From contig CP029803.1 of the NCBI GenBank assembly GCA_003226295.1, positions 2,299,001 through 2,363,000 on the forward strand: a DNA stretch of 64,000 bases, written 5' to 3'. Shown here piece by piece: positions 46,828-55,785 of the stretch (position 1 is its first letter; each line of letters begins with the position of its first letter). The notes under the pieces are model-generated. The model had not been told where the DNA came from. It was given only the letters and a program-made list of their open reading frames with translations, and searched no databases. The DNA is from Candidatus Moanabacter tarae (GTDB taxonomy: Bacteria; Verrucomicrobiota; Verrucomicrobiia; Opitutales; UBA2987). The position numbers and the translations under genes are program-made.

Positions 46828-47973
46828 ATGAAACTTTCCGAATTACATCGAAGCGAGGAGACTCGATTGAGAGAATTTCCCATTGCGAAGGAAGGAGCCT
46901 TTCTTGCTAATGCCGCTATTTGTCCACTTCCAACACGGGTGGGCGTGGCGATGAAGGCCCTCATCGACAAAGCGATACAAACTTCGATTGACTTTGATAG
47001 CTACGAGGGGGTCTACGAGGAGACGCGTGAGCTTGCCGCCAAGCTTCTTCAAGCACGACCAAGAAATGTTGCCCTTCTGGGTCCTACGTCGATTGGGCTT
47101 TCGCTAGTAGCCAATGGTCTCTCGCTTGAGTCGGGTGATAACATTGTCTATTATCATGGTGACTATCCTTCCAATGCAGTAGTTTGGATGAACTTGGCGG
47201 AGAAAGGGGTGGAATTGCGAAGAGTTCTGCCAAGGGAGCCAGGTAATATCAGAGTGGATGATCTGAAAGAATTGGTGGACAGTCGAACTCGACTAGTCGC
47301 CCTTTCCTCCGCGCACTTCATCAGTGGGTTTCGGATTGATCTCGATTCGATCGGGGAGTGGGTTAAGAAATCAAATGCTCTATTCTGCGTTGATGGCATC
47401 CAGACACTGGGTGCAATTCGCACCCATGTTGAGTCCCTCGACTTTCTAGTTGCTGATGCTCACAAGTGGTTGCTTGGCCCTCCGGCAATTGGGTTGTTTT
47501 ATGTCAATCCAGATATCGAAGACCAACTGAAACCGACCCTATTAGGCTGGCACAGCGTGGAGTGTCCGGAATTTGTTACTCCACAGGAATTAACATTTAA
47601 AAGCGATGCAAGGCGCTACGAGGCAGGTTCACCAAACTTGACGGGACTTGTTGCGCTTAACGCGTCTCTCCGCCTCCTCCTTGACTTCACTATCGAGGCA
47701 GTAGAGGAGAGAGTTACCAGCTATACGACACATATACGTGAAGAGGTACGGGAGAAAGGTTATACCCTAGCGTGTAGCGATGATAACCGTCTATCGGGTA
47801 TCTCTTCGTTTAGGAAAGAAGGTGAAGACACCCAAATCCTCTACAATGCGCTGGCTGATGCTGGCATTGTCACTTCGCTTCGTGCGACTCCGGATGGCAA
47901 ACAATGGATCCGATTCTCACCCCATTGCTACAATACGATGGACGAAATAAATCAGGCTCTAACACTTCTATAG
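46828..47973 (+). CDS. class V PLP-dependent aminotransferase (cysteine desulfurase-like fold)
   Basis: Fold type I PLP enzyme. FCVDGIQTLGAIRTHVESLDFLVADAHKWLLGPPAIGLFYV holds the cofactor Asp and the Schiff-base Lys (ADAHKW), and RRYEAGSPNLTGLVAL is the class V substrate loop. I preferred the ATG at 46828 (MKLSELHRS) to a GTG at 46771, which would overlap the divergent SRAP start region. The AHKW context is shared by isopenicillin-N epimerase-like members; the specific substrate is not predictable. No cysteine desulfurase catalytic Cys loop is evident. Confidence 0.85.
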   Translation: MKLSELHRSEETRLREFPIAKEGAFLANAAICPLPTRVGVAMKALIDKAIQTSIDFDSYEGVYEETRELAAKLLQARPRNVALLGPTSIGLSLVANGLSLESGDNIVYYHGDYPSNAVVWMNLAEKGVELRRVLPREPGNIRVDDLKELVDSRTRLVALSSAHFISGFRIDLDSIGEWVKKSNALFCVDGIQTLGAIRTHVESLDFLVADAHKWLLGPPAIGLFYVNPDIEDQLKPTLLGWHSVECPEFVTPQELTFKSDARRYEAGSPNLTGLVALNASLRLLLDFTIEAVEERVTSYTTHIREEVREKGYTLACSDDNRLSGISSFRKEGEDTQILYNALADAGIVTSLRATPDGKQWIRFSPHCYNTMDEINQALTLL

Positions 47974-48260
47974 CCTGTCTTTCCTGAGATTTTCAAAGTA
48001 GTATAATATTAGTGATTCTATAGCGTATGACAGAGAAAAAACGAATTGGTCCAATCAAACCCCTCGACAGGCATTGGATTTTGGTGGTCAGGAGAAAACC
48101 TTGGAAGGCTCTAGGGGGAGCGCCTTCCCTTTGTTGCCGGTCCCAAGATTGAATTAGAGATTCCTATTGAACGTGTTGGCAGAGAAGAGTTGAATATCTC
48201 CAGCTCCTAGAAGGGGCTATCCAAATTAGACGGTTGGTATTTTAGCCACCAGGAGAATCC

Positions 48261-49607
48261 ATGGATACGTTGACGGCAGTTATGATTCTAGTTGTTGGCC
48301 TCACGCTCGGGGTAGGCTTGGCGTTCGTGTTGTTTCGATTGCAGCAGGGAGAGTTGAGAGAGCAACTCAGAAAAGCAGAAGCCGAAACTTCTGAACTGTT
48401 ACGGGAGAATCGCCGACTGGAAAAGGAAGAGGCGGTGGTAGAGACTGAGAAAAAGTCGGCGGAAGAAAAGCTGATCCTGTTAGATGAGGCGGCTAAAAGC
48501 CTGACCAATACCTTCAAAGCACTCTCGGCGGAAGCGCTTAAGAGCAACAACCAATCTTTTCTAGATTTGGCCAAGTCCTCCTTCGAGAAGATTCAGGAGG
48601 GTTCTAAAGGAGATTTAGAGCAGCGCAAGCAGGCAATCGATCAGCTGGTAAAGCCAGTTAAAGAATCCCTGGAAAAAGTGGACGGAAACATTCGGACCAT
48701 TGAAAAAGATCGGGAAGGTGCCTATAAAGAGTTGCGACAGGAGATTAAAGATCTTCACCAAACTCAGGTTAATTTGAGGTCTGAAACCGCGAAACTAGTT
48801 CAAGCATTGCGGACGCCGAATGTGCGGGGGCAGTGGGGAGAGGTGCAGCTAGAAAGGGCTGTGGAGTTCGCCGGTATGGTTGAATACTGCGACTTTTTGC
48901 AGCAAGAGTCGACGACTACTGAGGAAGGCCGACTGCGCCCGGACCTGATCGTTCGTCTGCCTAACGATCGGCGTATCATAGTAGATGCCAAAACTCCTTT
49001 GAATGCCTATTTAGACGCTCTAACATCGGAAGACGAAGAAAGCCGTAGGGCTCGGATTCAGGACCATGCCCGTCATGTACGTGAACATATCCGAACGCTG
49101 GGATCGAAGGCTTATTGGCGTCAGTTTGACGAGACCCCGGAATTTGTGGTACTGTTTCTTCCCGGTGAAGCATTTTTTAGTGCAGCTTTGGAAGTCGATG
49201 CGGAGTTGATTGAATTCGGCGCTAACGAAAAAGTTATCCTCGCGACTCCAACCACGCTTATCGCTTTGCTTAAGGCAGTAGCCTATGGGTGGCAGCAGGA
49301 AAAGATGGCTAAACACGCCAATCGAGTAAGTGAATTGGGAAAAGAGCTCTATGAAAGACTTGCTACATTAGCGTCCCATTTTTCGAAGCTCGGGGGGCAC
49401 CTCAATCGTTCCGTGGAAGCTTATAATAGTGCCGTGCGTTCTACGGAATCAAGAGTTCTAGTAACTGCACGGAAATTTAAAGAGCTTGGGAGCGGCAGCG
49501 ACCGAGATGTTGAGGTGTTAGAACCAATCGAAAGAATTGGTACACCTCCCCAATCTGAAGAACTCGTTGAATCCGATCCAATGCTCCCGGATAGTAAGGT
49601 GGGTTAA
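48261..49607 (+). CDS. rmuC: RmuC-family DNA recombination protein
   Basis: Membrane-anchored coiled-coil protein with a nuclease-like core. An N-terminal helix (LTAVMILVVGLTLGVGLAFVLF) is followed by a long Glu/Lys/Arg-rich coiled coil to about residue 170. The RmuC core has LRTPNVRGQWGEVQLERAVEFAGM, RPDLIVRLPNDRRIIVDAKTPL (PD-(D/E)XK-like DAK) and FLPGEAFFSAALEVDAELIEFGANEKVILATPTTLIALLKAVAYGWQQ. Length is normal. An Smr-domain gene follows 39 bp later. Confidence 0.94.
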   Translation: MDTLTAVMILVVGLTLGVGLAFVLFRLQQGELREQLRKAEAETSELLRENRRLEKEEAVVETEKKSAEEKLILLDEAAKSLTNTFKALSAEALKSNNQSFLDLAKSSFEKIQEGSKGDLEQRKQAIDQLVKPVKESLEKVDGNIRTIEKDREGAYKELRQEIKDLHQTQVNLRSETAKLVQALRTPNVRGQWGEVQLERAVEFAGMVEYCDFLQQESTTTEEGRLRPDLIVRLPNDRRIIVDAKTPLNAYLDALTSEDEESRRARIQDHARHVREHIRTLGSKAYWRQFDETPEFVVLFLPGEAFFSAALEVDAELIEFGANEKVILATPTTLIALLKAVAYGWQQEKMAKHANRVSELGKELYERLATLASHFSKLGGHLNRSVEAYNSAVRSTESRVLVTARKFKELGSGSDRDVEVLEPIERIGTPPQSEELVESDPMLPDSKVG

Positions 49608-49646
49608 GAGGTACGGGTTAGGCTTGGAATCGCGTCCTTACAAATT

Positions 49647-49931
49647 GTGAGCAAAGAAGAGATCTACGACCTGCCGATCGACGGGACTTTAGATTTGCAC
49701 GCATTTCATCCGTCCTGTGTAAGAGAGCTCCTAGATGATTACCTCAAGATTTGTTTGGAAAATGGAATCCTCGACTTGCAGATAGTCCACGGCAAAGGAA
49801 CTGGAGCGCTACGCAGGCTTGTTCATTCCAGGCTAGAGAGATCGCCTTTTGTGATTGGTTTCAGGTTAGCTGATGAATCGGGGGGCGGCTGGGGAGCCAC
49901 CCTCGTCCGACTTAGGGATCAATCAGCCTGA
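49647..49931 (+). CDS. Smr-domain protein
   Basis: A 94-residue stand-alone Smr (MutS2 C-terminal type) domain: LDLHAFHPSCVRELLDDYLKICLENGI is the DLHG-like segment, here DLHA, and LQIVHGKGTGALRRLVHSRL is the HGKG loop. Such domains often act as nucleases or nucleic-acid binders. The start is GTG. It directly follows rmuC and is probably co-transcribed with it. Confidence 0.88.
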   Translation: MSKEEIYDLPIDGTLDLHAFHPSCVRELLDDYLKICLENGILDLQIVHGKGTGALRRLVHSRLERSPFVIGFRLADESGGGWGATLVRLRDQSA

Positions 49932-49988
49932 CCATTTAATCCCTCTAAAAACTGGCGGAGATTCGAGAGTCAAGTCGCGTGTCTGTAA

Positions 49989-50021
49989 ATCAAGGTCCGT
50001 GAAGATCCAACGGTCCTTGAT
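49989..50021. repeat. inverted repeat with 12-bp arms
   Basis: Arms ATCAAGGTCCGT and ACGGTCCTTGAT pair at 11 of 12 positions around a 9-base loop. No T-run follows on either strand, so it is not a standard terminator. It lies 57 bp after smr. Confidence 0.65.
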
Positions 50022-50047
50022 CGGGGAACAGAATCGATTTAACAATA

Positions 50048-50114
50048 TGTGCCATTTTGACGCTACCCTGGAGGCCAAACAACCGCGCCAGGTAAATAGC
50101 GCCAAAATGGCACA
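50048..50114. repeat. long inverted repeat with 18-bp arms upstream of hsp20
   Basis: Left arm TGTGCCATTTTGACGCTA (50048-50065) and right arm TAGCGCCAAAATGGCACA (50097-50114) are complementary at 17 of 18 positions. The 31-base interior carries a further CCTGG/CCAGG stem (50067-50071, 50088-50092). No T-run follows. It could be an RNA hairpin, a regulator site or a small mobile repeat. Confidence 0.75.
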
Positions 50115-50124
50115 GTTAAAATAT

Positions 50125-50137
50125 CGCAATAATTGCG
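50125..50137. promoter_or_regulatory. short perfect dyad CGCAAT-A-ATTGCG
   Basis: A 13-base perfect palindrome 128 bp before the hsp20 start and 10 bp after the long inverted repeat. It is compatible with a small repressor site, but the length is near what chance could give. Confidence 0.35.
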
Positions 50138-50265
50138 TAACTCCTTTTACATTAAATGTTTAAGATAAATATAAAATTGGCATTAATCTAGCATTACTTT
50201 GAAGCGAAAATCAAAATTCCAACGAATGGAACTAGTAAAACCTAATCTATACAAGAGCCAATAAA

Positions 50266-50694
50266 ATGAACATACTAAGATACAGAAAACCTAATATTGA
50301 TAGCATCTCCATGATCAACCGATTGTTTGACGATGCGTTTGCCAACTTTGGGCTTCATCTCGAACCCATTTCTAGAATTGATCCGCAAGATAGGACTTAC
50401 CGAGCGTCAGTCAGAATGGATGAAGAAGGCGATAATTTTGTTGTACGCTTTGAAGTTCCAGGAGTAAAAAAGGAAAATATCAACCTGGAATTGAATGAAT
50501 CGGTGATTGTACTGAAAGCGGAGCGAAGCGAAAATCGAAATGATGAGGAGATAAGAATTTCGCTTAATCGATCAGTTAGGATTCCAGAGGAAACAGAAGT
50601 TTCCAAGGTAAAGGCTAATTTGAAGGATGGAGTATTGACCGTGTTAATTCCGAAACCGCCAAAGAGGCAACCAAAGTTAATCGCGATAAACTAG
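50266..50694 (+). CDS. hsp20: small heat shock protein (Hsp20 family)
   Basis: ATP-independent holdase of the alpha-crystallin family. The alpha-crystallin domain runs from about residue 45 to 135: FVVRFEVPGVKKENINLELNESVIVLKAER, then ISLNRSVRIPEETEVSKVKANLKDGVLTVLIPKP, with the C-terminal RQPKLIAIN carrying an I-x-I-like tail. The 142-residue length is normal. The strong terminator at 50839-50893 lies downstream, and the dyad-rich region upstream suggests stress control. No CIRCE element is present. Confidence 0.93.
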   Translation: MNILRYRKPNIDSISMINRLFDDAFANFGLHLEPISRIDPQDRTYRASVRMDEEGDNFVVRFEVPGVKKENINLELNESVIVLKAERSENRNDEEIRISLNRSVRIPEETEVSKVKANLKDGVLTVLIPKPPKRQPKLIAIN

Positions 50695-51074
50695 CAAGAA
50701 AACTGTCGTTCCCACAGTGCTGGCTCTCTGAATGTGTTCAGCGGGATTCGGCATCTATGCCCTTTTGCTTGTAGCGCAAGAATCGGCGAATGAAACCTTA
50801 CTACCTTAGGAACTAGGGCAGTTTATTAGGAGAATAAACCGAAAGTAAAGGAGGGTCGGTCCGGAAGCGAACCGGCCCTTTTTTTACTTTCGGGGGATTT
50901 AATAGAGATCAGCTAAAGGATGTACAGCCTTATAGTAGTCTCTCCAATGGCTGTAAGAGAGGGATTCACACAAGATTTGAGCGTCGCCCCGGGCAGGAAC
51001 TGTAGCGATGATTTTTACCTTAATCCCATTACAGCAGGGAATGCACTATTTTCTGGGTTCGGTTTGTTTCGGGA
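50695..51074. other. intergenic region with terminator
   Basis: About 380 bp between hsp20 and the convergent alpha/beta hydrolase gene. Apart from the strong hairpin at 50839-50893 no coding or RNA gene was recognised. Confidence 0.5.
50839..50893. terminator. bidirectional intrinsic terminator with extended stem
   Basis: GGGTCGGT (50853-50860) pairs with ACCGGCCC (50871-50878) with one T-G pair, followed by seven T. Flanking CCGAAAGTAAA and TTTACTTTCGG continue the pairing, so the whole 55-bp element is self-complementary and has A-rich and U-rich flanks suited to both directions. It lies between the convergent hsp20 and hydrolase genes. Confidence 0.85.
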
Positions 51075-52229
51075 TCAAGGATCGAGATGACGTTGGGGAT
51101 TTGAGATAAAGATTGTTTCGCTTGGAGAAAGAACGCCAGCCCGTTGCGCGGCGTTGTCAAAGTTAATCGCGATCGTAAAGTAACCGTCAGCTGAGCAGAA
51201 GGCTAGCCAGTGGCCTTTCGGAACATCAGTATAAGTCGAAACGAGGGAGGCTTGGTAGGACTTTCCATTGATTTCAAGGTGAAAGACCTGACCAATAGTA
51301 ATTCCGAGTCGAGTCCAATCGGCACCAACGAAAGTCGTGGATAGATTTCCGAAGGTTGGATCGATACTTCTAATTCGTCCGTAGGCGCCGCCATCAGCAA
51401 AGAGTGCAGTGCTAGTTTCTTTTTCAAACTTGATGGTTGCATCCCTTCGCAACGCGATCTTTTCCCCCTTCGCCCAAAGGAAGAGGTTGTGGAGTGCGGC
51501 AAGATATTCTGCACGGTTGATATTGACGTGTCCTGCACGCTTTATTTCCCAGAGAGCGAGAAGTTTCCCGCGGGCGGCTGCTTTTGCAACATACTCTTGC
51601 GCCTGATCGATCTCGGAGATATTGCACAGAAAAAGAACGGGTGCGTCTGGTTGGTATCGATAGGTGTACGGAGACATAGGATCCATTGTAAAGAGCCCAC
51701 GACCGAGAATGAGAGCACCCTGAAATTGATTTGGGTGGTCTTCCAAAAGTTGAAGGGAGATTGCCCCTCCCATGGATTCACCAATAAGGAACGTATTTCG
51801 CGGCCTTCCAAATCGCTCCCGAAGATATTCAATCAGTTCAAGAACGTCGTCGACGGCATCGCCGATGATTAAACCATTGCGGCGATAACAGCTGGAGGCA
51901 AGTAACCAACCGTCTTCAAGGAGGGTAGTGAATGGTTCTCGTGACGGATCGAGGTAAGTGGATGGGGGAAGATGCTCAAAAATCAATCCGTGATTGTAGA
52001 TTAGGAGGTCACCTATCCACTTCTCCGGATATAAGATATCGAAAAAAACACCGTCAAGTTCCCCAGAAATCTCTCTATGTTGCGCCTGTGAACGACAAGT
52101 TTCTACTATTAGAATGAAACAGAGGACAAATTCGCCTAATTTAAGAAATCTGGTCCTCGAGAAAATCGTTAACTTCACTATTTCGGATGAATGTATCGGT
52201 ATCCTCTGCTCGACTTTGGTTCCGGTCAA
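51075..52229 (-). CDS. exported alpha/beta hydrolase fused to a SAM-hydroxide-adenosyltransferase-like C-terminal domain
   Basis: After an N-terminal hydrophobic segment (FLKLGEFVLCFILIVETCRSQA) comes an alpha/beta hydrolase: YNHGLIFEHLP (oxyanion region), nucleophile elbow FLIGESMGGAISLQLLEDHP (Ser near residue 150) and a probable catalytic His in RAGHVNINRAEY. From about residue 275 a second domain reads YGRIRSIDPTFGNLSTTF, then TYTDVPKGHWLAFCSADGYFTIAINFDNAAQRAG. This matches the C-terminal beta barrel of the DUF62/SAM hydrolase family. The N-terminal half of that family, which holds much of its active site, is absent. The reaction is unknown; esterase activity is plausible. Confidence 0.75.
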   Translation of the reverse strand: MTGTKVEQRIPIHSSEIVKLTIFSRTRFLKLGEFVLCFILIVETCRSQAQHREISGELDGVFFDILYPEKWIGDLLIYNHGLIFEHLPPSTYLDPSREPFTTLLEDGWLLASSCYRRNGLIIGDAVDDVLELIEYLRERFGRPRNTFLIGESMGGAISLQLLEDHPNQFQGALILGRGLFTMDPMSPYTYRYQPDAPVLFLCNISEIDQAQEYVAKAAARGKLLALWEIKRAGHVNINRAEYLAALHNLFLWAKGEKIALRRDATIKFEKETSTALFADGGAYGRIRSIDPTFGNLSTTFVGADWTRLGITIGQVFHLEINGKSYQASLVSTYTDVPKGHWLAFCSADGYFTIAINFDNAAQRAGVLSPSETIFISNPQRHLDP

Positions 52230-52322
52230 GGTCTATGAATGTGTTTGAAGTACTATCCTTCTATGCCTGCTTTGATAATCCGGTTCCTACCCTGATTCAC
52301 AGGGGGGTCTTATAATATTGAA

Positions 52323-54869
52323 ATGCAACCTTTGGATTTGCCGATTCATGAGATTCGACCGAAGTTGGTCGAGGTGTTAAAGGCGAACCAGCGACTAGTT
52401 CTTCGGGCCCCGACGGGTTCGGGAAAATCGACGCAGGTTCCCCAGATGCTGATCGATGCAGGATTGGTTGCGGAGCAGGATGTTGTTATTTTGCAGCCCC
52501 GTCGTATTTCCGCACGCATGTTGGCGCAAAGGGTGGCTAAGGAGCGGGGAGTGAGGCTGGGTGAGGAAGTTGGTTATCAGGTGCGCTTCGAAAATTTTTC
52601 GGGGCCCGGAACTCGTATCAAATACGTAACCGAAGGAATTCTGCTCCGTCGTTTGATTGAAGATCCAAACCTTATTGGGACTGGGGCCGTCATTTTCGAT
52701 GAATTCCACGAACGTAATCTTTACTCTGATGTTTCCATAGCCCAGATCCTCAGAATTCAGGCTGAGAGAAAAAGAAGCCTCCTGGTTTTGGTGATGTCGG
52801 CTACTCTGGATGAAGGGCAAATCACTAAGTATCTAGCTCCTTGTGCTTCATTCAGCTCAGATGGAAGAACTTTCCCAGTTGAAATTGCTTACTCCAAGGC
52901 ATCGGAAAGCGTCTTGAAAAAACCAATTTGGGAACAGGCTGGCTACCATTTCAGGAGGTTGGTGGAGCGATTTCCTGTTGGAGATTTTCTAATATTCATG
53001 CCAGGAGCTTTTGAAATTAAGCGAACAATCGAGGAACTGCAGTCAGGGGTGAGAGCACGTGACTTTATCTTTCTTCCCTTGTACGGGGATTTGCCTCCAG
53101 AGCGTCAGGATGCGGCTTTGGATCACTTTGAGAAGCGGAAAGTGGTAGTGGCAACAAATGTTGCAGAGACTTCTCTCACTATTGATGGAATTAGGATCGT
53201 AATTGATAGTGGCTTGGCACGGATACCGGCCTTTGACCCCAATCGCGGAATCAATACACTTTTGGTGCAGAAAATCAGTCAGGCAGCAGCTGAACAACGG
53301 GCTGGCCGAGCTGGTCGCACCGGGCCTGGGTATTGTTTTCGAATGTGGGGAGAAAAAGATCATGCTCTTCGTCCTGTACGAGAACGTCCTGAAATTCACA
53401 GGTTGGAACTTGCTGAAGTTGCGCTAAATCTACTCGCAAGCGGGGTGGAGAACCTAGCTGAATTTCCTTGGTTTGAAGCTCCGGAGAAGAAAATAATGAA
53501 CCGTGCAATTGAGCTTTTGGAAAATCTGGGAGCATTGGAGTCCGGTCGGCAGACATTAACCGAGATTGGGCAGAGAATGGCTTCATTTCCATTGCATCCT
53601 CGACTTTCACGTCTTTTCCTTGCCGCTCATCAATCCGGCTGCCTGAGACCGATTACCCTGATCGCTGCCTTTACCCAGGCTCGGGCATTTTTGCTGCCTT
53701 TGGATGATAAACGTCGCGCCGCTGAGCGCGACGAATTATTGGGTGATGAAATGACTTCGAAGTCAGATTTCTTCCTCCTCTTGCGGGCTTGGGATTTAGC
53801 GCGGAGTCACAATTTTGCCCCGGGCTTTTGCAGGAAATGGGGAATTCATGGCAATGTAGCTCGGAAGGTGGGCCAGATGATGGAACAATTCCTTCGAATT
53901 GCCAAGGCTCAGGGACTTAAAGAATGCGAAAAGCCGGTTTGTGCCGAGGATATTCAGCGCTGCCTGGTAGTTGGGTTCTCTGACCATCTAGCCAAGCGAA
54001 TTGATCGAGGCAGCTTACGTTGCAACCTGGTAGGAGGTCGAAAAGGGGAAGTACGTCGTCAAAGCATAGTCCGGAAGTCGCCTCTACTTGTATCTGCTGA
54101 GATCGAGGAGCGCGATGTTCGAGGAGAGGTCACAGTTTTGCTGGGCCTTAATACTGAAGTACGGGAGGAATGGATCCGAGAGCTGTCCCCTAAATCTTTT
54201 GTGGAGGACGAAAAAATCTTTTTCGATCAAAAATTACGGAGAGTTCTTAAGACGCGTGTAAGGTTCTTTAGAGATCTCCTCCTTGAGTCGAGCGGAGATA
54301 GCGATCCTTCGCCTGATGAGGCTGCCCGAATCCTTGCAGAAGAGGTATTTCATAGGCGATTAAAGCTAAAAAAATGGAATGAGAAAGTTGAAAGCTGGAT
54401 AAACCGGATCAATTTCGCAGCCTGTCATTTCCCTGAAGCAGAAATACCTTCGATCAACACTGATGAGCGCAAACTTTTGTTGGAACAAGTCTGTTATGGA
54501 GCTTTTAGCTACCGTGAGATCAAGGACCGTGAAGTATGGCCAATCCTAAACGATTGGTTGGTTGAGGAGCAACACGGCCTTCTACAGTCTCTTGTTCCCG
54601 AACGTGTTTTCCTGAGAGAGTGTACACCGTGCAGGGTTAGATATGATGATGATGGAAGGGCTTTTTTGCGGGCTACTATCGAACAGCTCTACGACGTGCC
54701 AAAGAGAGTCGCCTTGGGCGAAGGCAAGGTCCCGCTACTTATTGAGGTCCTTGCTCCCAATGCCACGATTGTCCAGGTTACATCAAATCTTGAGGACTTC
54801 TGGTCCCATACCTATCCTCAGATTCGAAAGGAATTAAAAGGACGATTCCCCAGACACGAGTGGCGATAA
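52323..54869 (+). CDS. hrpB: ATP-dependent helicase HrpB
   Basis: DExH-box helicase. Walker A LRAPTGSGKSTQVPQML (about residues 22-38), QPRRISARMLAQRVA, motif II FDEFHERNLYSD, motif III VMSATLDE, motif V VVATNVAETSLTIDGIRIVIDSG and motif VI QAAAEQRAGRAGRTGPGYCFRMW are all clear. HrpB-specific C-terminal sequence follows (LREFxP-like segments around VLAPNATIVQVTSNLEDFW and YPQIRKELKGRFPRHEW). The 848-residue length is usual. It converges on rsmE with about 40 bp between stops. Confidence 0.96.
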   Translation: MQPLDLPIHEIRPKLVEVLKANQRLVLRAPTGSGKSTQVPQMLIDAGLVAEQDVVILQPRRISARMLAQRVAKERGVRLGEEVGYQVRFENFSGPGTRIKYVTEGILLRRLIEDPNLIGTGAVIFDEFHERNLYSDVSIAQILRIQAERKRSLLVLVMSATLDEGQITKYLAPCASFSSDGRTFPVEIAYSKASESVLKKPIWEQAGYHFRRLVERFPVGDFLIFMPGAFEIKRTIEELQSGVRARDFIFLPLYGDLPPERQDAALDHFEKRKVVVATNVAETSLTIDGIRIVIDSGLARIPAFDPNRGINTLLVQKISQAAAEQRAGRAGRTGPGYCFRMWGEKDHALRPVRERPEIHRLELAEVALNLLASGVENLAEFPWFEAPEKKIMNRAIELLENLGALESGRQTLTEIGQRMASFPLHPRLSRLFLAAHQSGCLRPITLIAAFTQARAFLLPLDDKRRAAERDELLGDEMTSKSDFFLLLRAWDLARSHNFAPGFCRKWGIHGNVARKVGQMMEQFLRIAKAQGLKECEKPVCAEDIQRCLVVGFSDHLAKRIDRGSLRCNLVGGRKGEVRRQSIVRKSPLLVSAEIEERDVRGEVTVLLGLNTEVREEWIRELSPKSFVEDEKIFFDQKLRRVLKTRVRFFRDLLLESSGDSDPSPDEAARILAEEVFHRRLKLKKWNEKVESWINRINFAACHFPEAEIPSINTDERKLLLEQVCYGAFSYREIKDREVWPILNDWLVEEQHGLLQSLVPERVFLRECTPCRVRYDDDGRAFLRATIEQLYDVPKRVALGEGKVPLLIEVLAPNATIVQVTSNLEDFWSHTYPQIRKELKGRFPRHEWR

Positions 54870-54910
54870 GACAGAAATATTAGTTGATTTCTTACCTTTC
54901 AGAAATTGAG

Positions 54911-55666
54911 CTAATCTAGGTATTGTCTAAGGAGAGCGACAGAGACGGTGGCCGCGGTTTCGGATCGCAGGGTGTTGGGGCTGAGGGTAATAGGGATAAA
55001 CCCTGCCTTATGGGCGATCTGATACTCTTCCCTCGTAAAATCACCTTCCGGGCCGATCAAACAAAGAATGGACGCGGGATTATTGATCGAGTGAGTTTGG
55101 CGAAATTCAGATATTGTACAGACGATGTTTGTTGCTTGCGGCTCGAGGCTTCCAATCAGTCGGAGTTCTTGTTCTTGGGGCTGTCCGCAAAAATCCTTAA
55201 GTGCAGTGATAGGGCCAATAGTGGGTAGGAAGAGATTTCCAGACTGCTTACATGCCTCAACGGTGAGGAGTTTCCATCTTCTAAACCGGTTTTCATATCG
55301 GTCGTTAGATAACAATGCTACCGCACGTTCAGACAAAACAGGAACCAAATGGCTGGCTCCCAGCTCAGTGGCCCTTTGAATAACTTGATCCATTTTCTGG
55401 CTCTTAAGGATAGTCTGGGCGAGTATGATTCTACATGAGGGAGGTGCGTATGTTTTTTTTATATCAACTCTTAGAGTTGCTTTGCCGGCTGAAACACCTT
55501 CTAGGAAGCATTTGTATTCGTTTCCTCTACCGTCAAAGACGGTGACGGGATCTTCAACTTTTGCTCTTCGGACCCGGAGAAGATGATGACTTTCCTCAGA
55601 GCTCAGAGAAAAAGTCTCCTCGATAGTCGATTCTGAAGGATCCAGATATGAGCGGTAGCGAGGCAT
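54911..55666 (-). CDS. rsmE: 16S rRNA m3U1498 methyltransferase
   Basis: SPOUT-class RNA methyltransferase. An N-terminal PUA-like domain (SEESHHLLRVRRAKVEDPVTVFDGRGNEYKCFL) precedes the trefoil-knot domain with LAQTILKSQKMDQVIQRATELGASHLVPVLSERA, CLIGPEGDFTREEY and the SAM-binding LSPNTLRSETAATVSVALL. Length is normal. The candidate RNA ending at 55751 lies upstream on the same strand, so the gene may be expressed by read-through of that element. Confidence 0.95.
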   Translation of the reverse strand: MPRYRSYLDPSESTIEETFSLSSEESHHLLRVRRAKVEDPVTVFDGRGNEYKCFLEGVSAGKATLRVDIKKTYAPPSCRIILAQTILKSQKMDQVIQRATELGASHLVPVLSERAVALLSNDRYENRFRRWKLLTVEACKQSGNLFLPTIGPITALKDFCGQPQEQELRLIGSLEPQATNIVCTISEFRQTHSINNPASILCLIGPEGDFTREEYQIAHKAGFIPITLSPNTLRSETAATVSVALLRQYLD

Positions 55667-55750
55667 AGGGAATAGTCTATTGGTTTTGGCTAGATGTTTC
55701 TTATGGAGGAATCTCTAACTTGCTTGAGGAGGCGGAGAATGCAAAGGATT

Positions 55751-55785
55751 AAAAAAAGGCGCCGCAGACTCAAGTCTACGGCGCC
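55751..55785 (-). terminator. intrinsic terminator (minus strand)
   Basis: Plus-strand arms 55758-55770 and 55773-55785 (GGCGCCGCAGACT / AGTCTACGGCGCC) are complementary with one wobble position. On the minus strand the hairpin is followed by seven T (55757-55751). It ends the RNA candidate described above. Confidence 0.85.

Larger units (their letters stand above)
49932..50265. other. dyad-rich intergenic region upstream of hsp20
   Basis: About 334 bp between smr and hsp20 with no gene. It holds three inverted repeats in order (49989-50021, 50048-50114, 50125-50137), listed separately, and an AT-rich segment before the hsp20 start. A GG-N10-GC arrangement in TTGGCATTAATCTAGCA (50177-50193) resembles a sigma-54 site but weakly. 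Confidence 0.6.

Noticed and set aside
50177-50193. Sigma-54-like GG-N10-GC site upstream of hsp20
   Set aside because: Only the GG and GC and TTGGCA agree; the -12 half is weak and no enhancer-binding protein gene is nearby.
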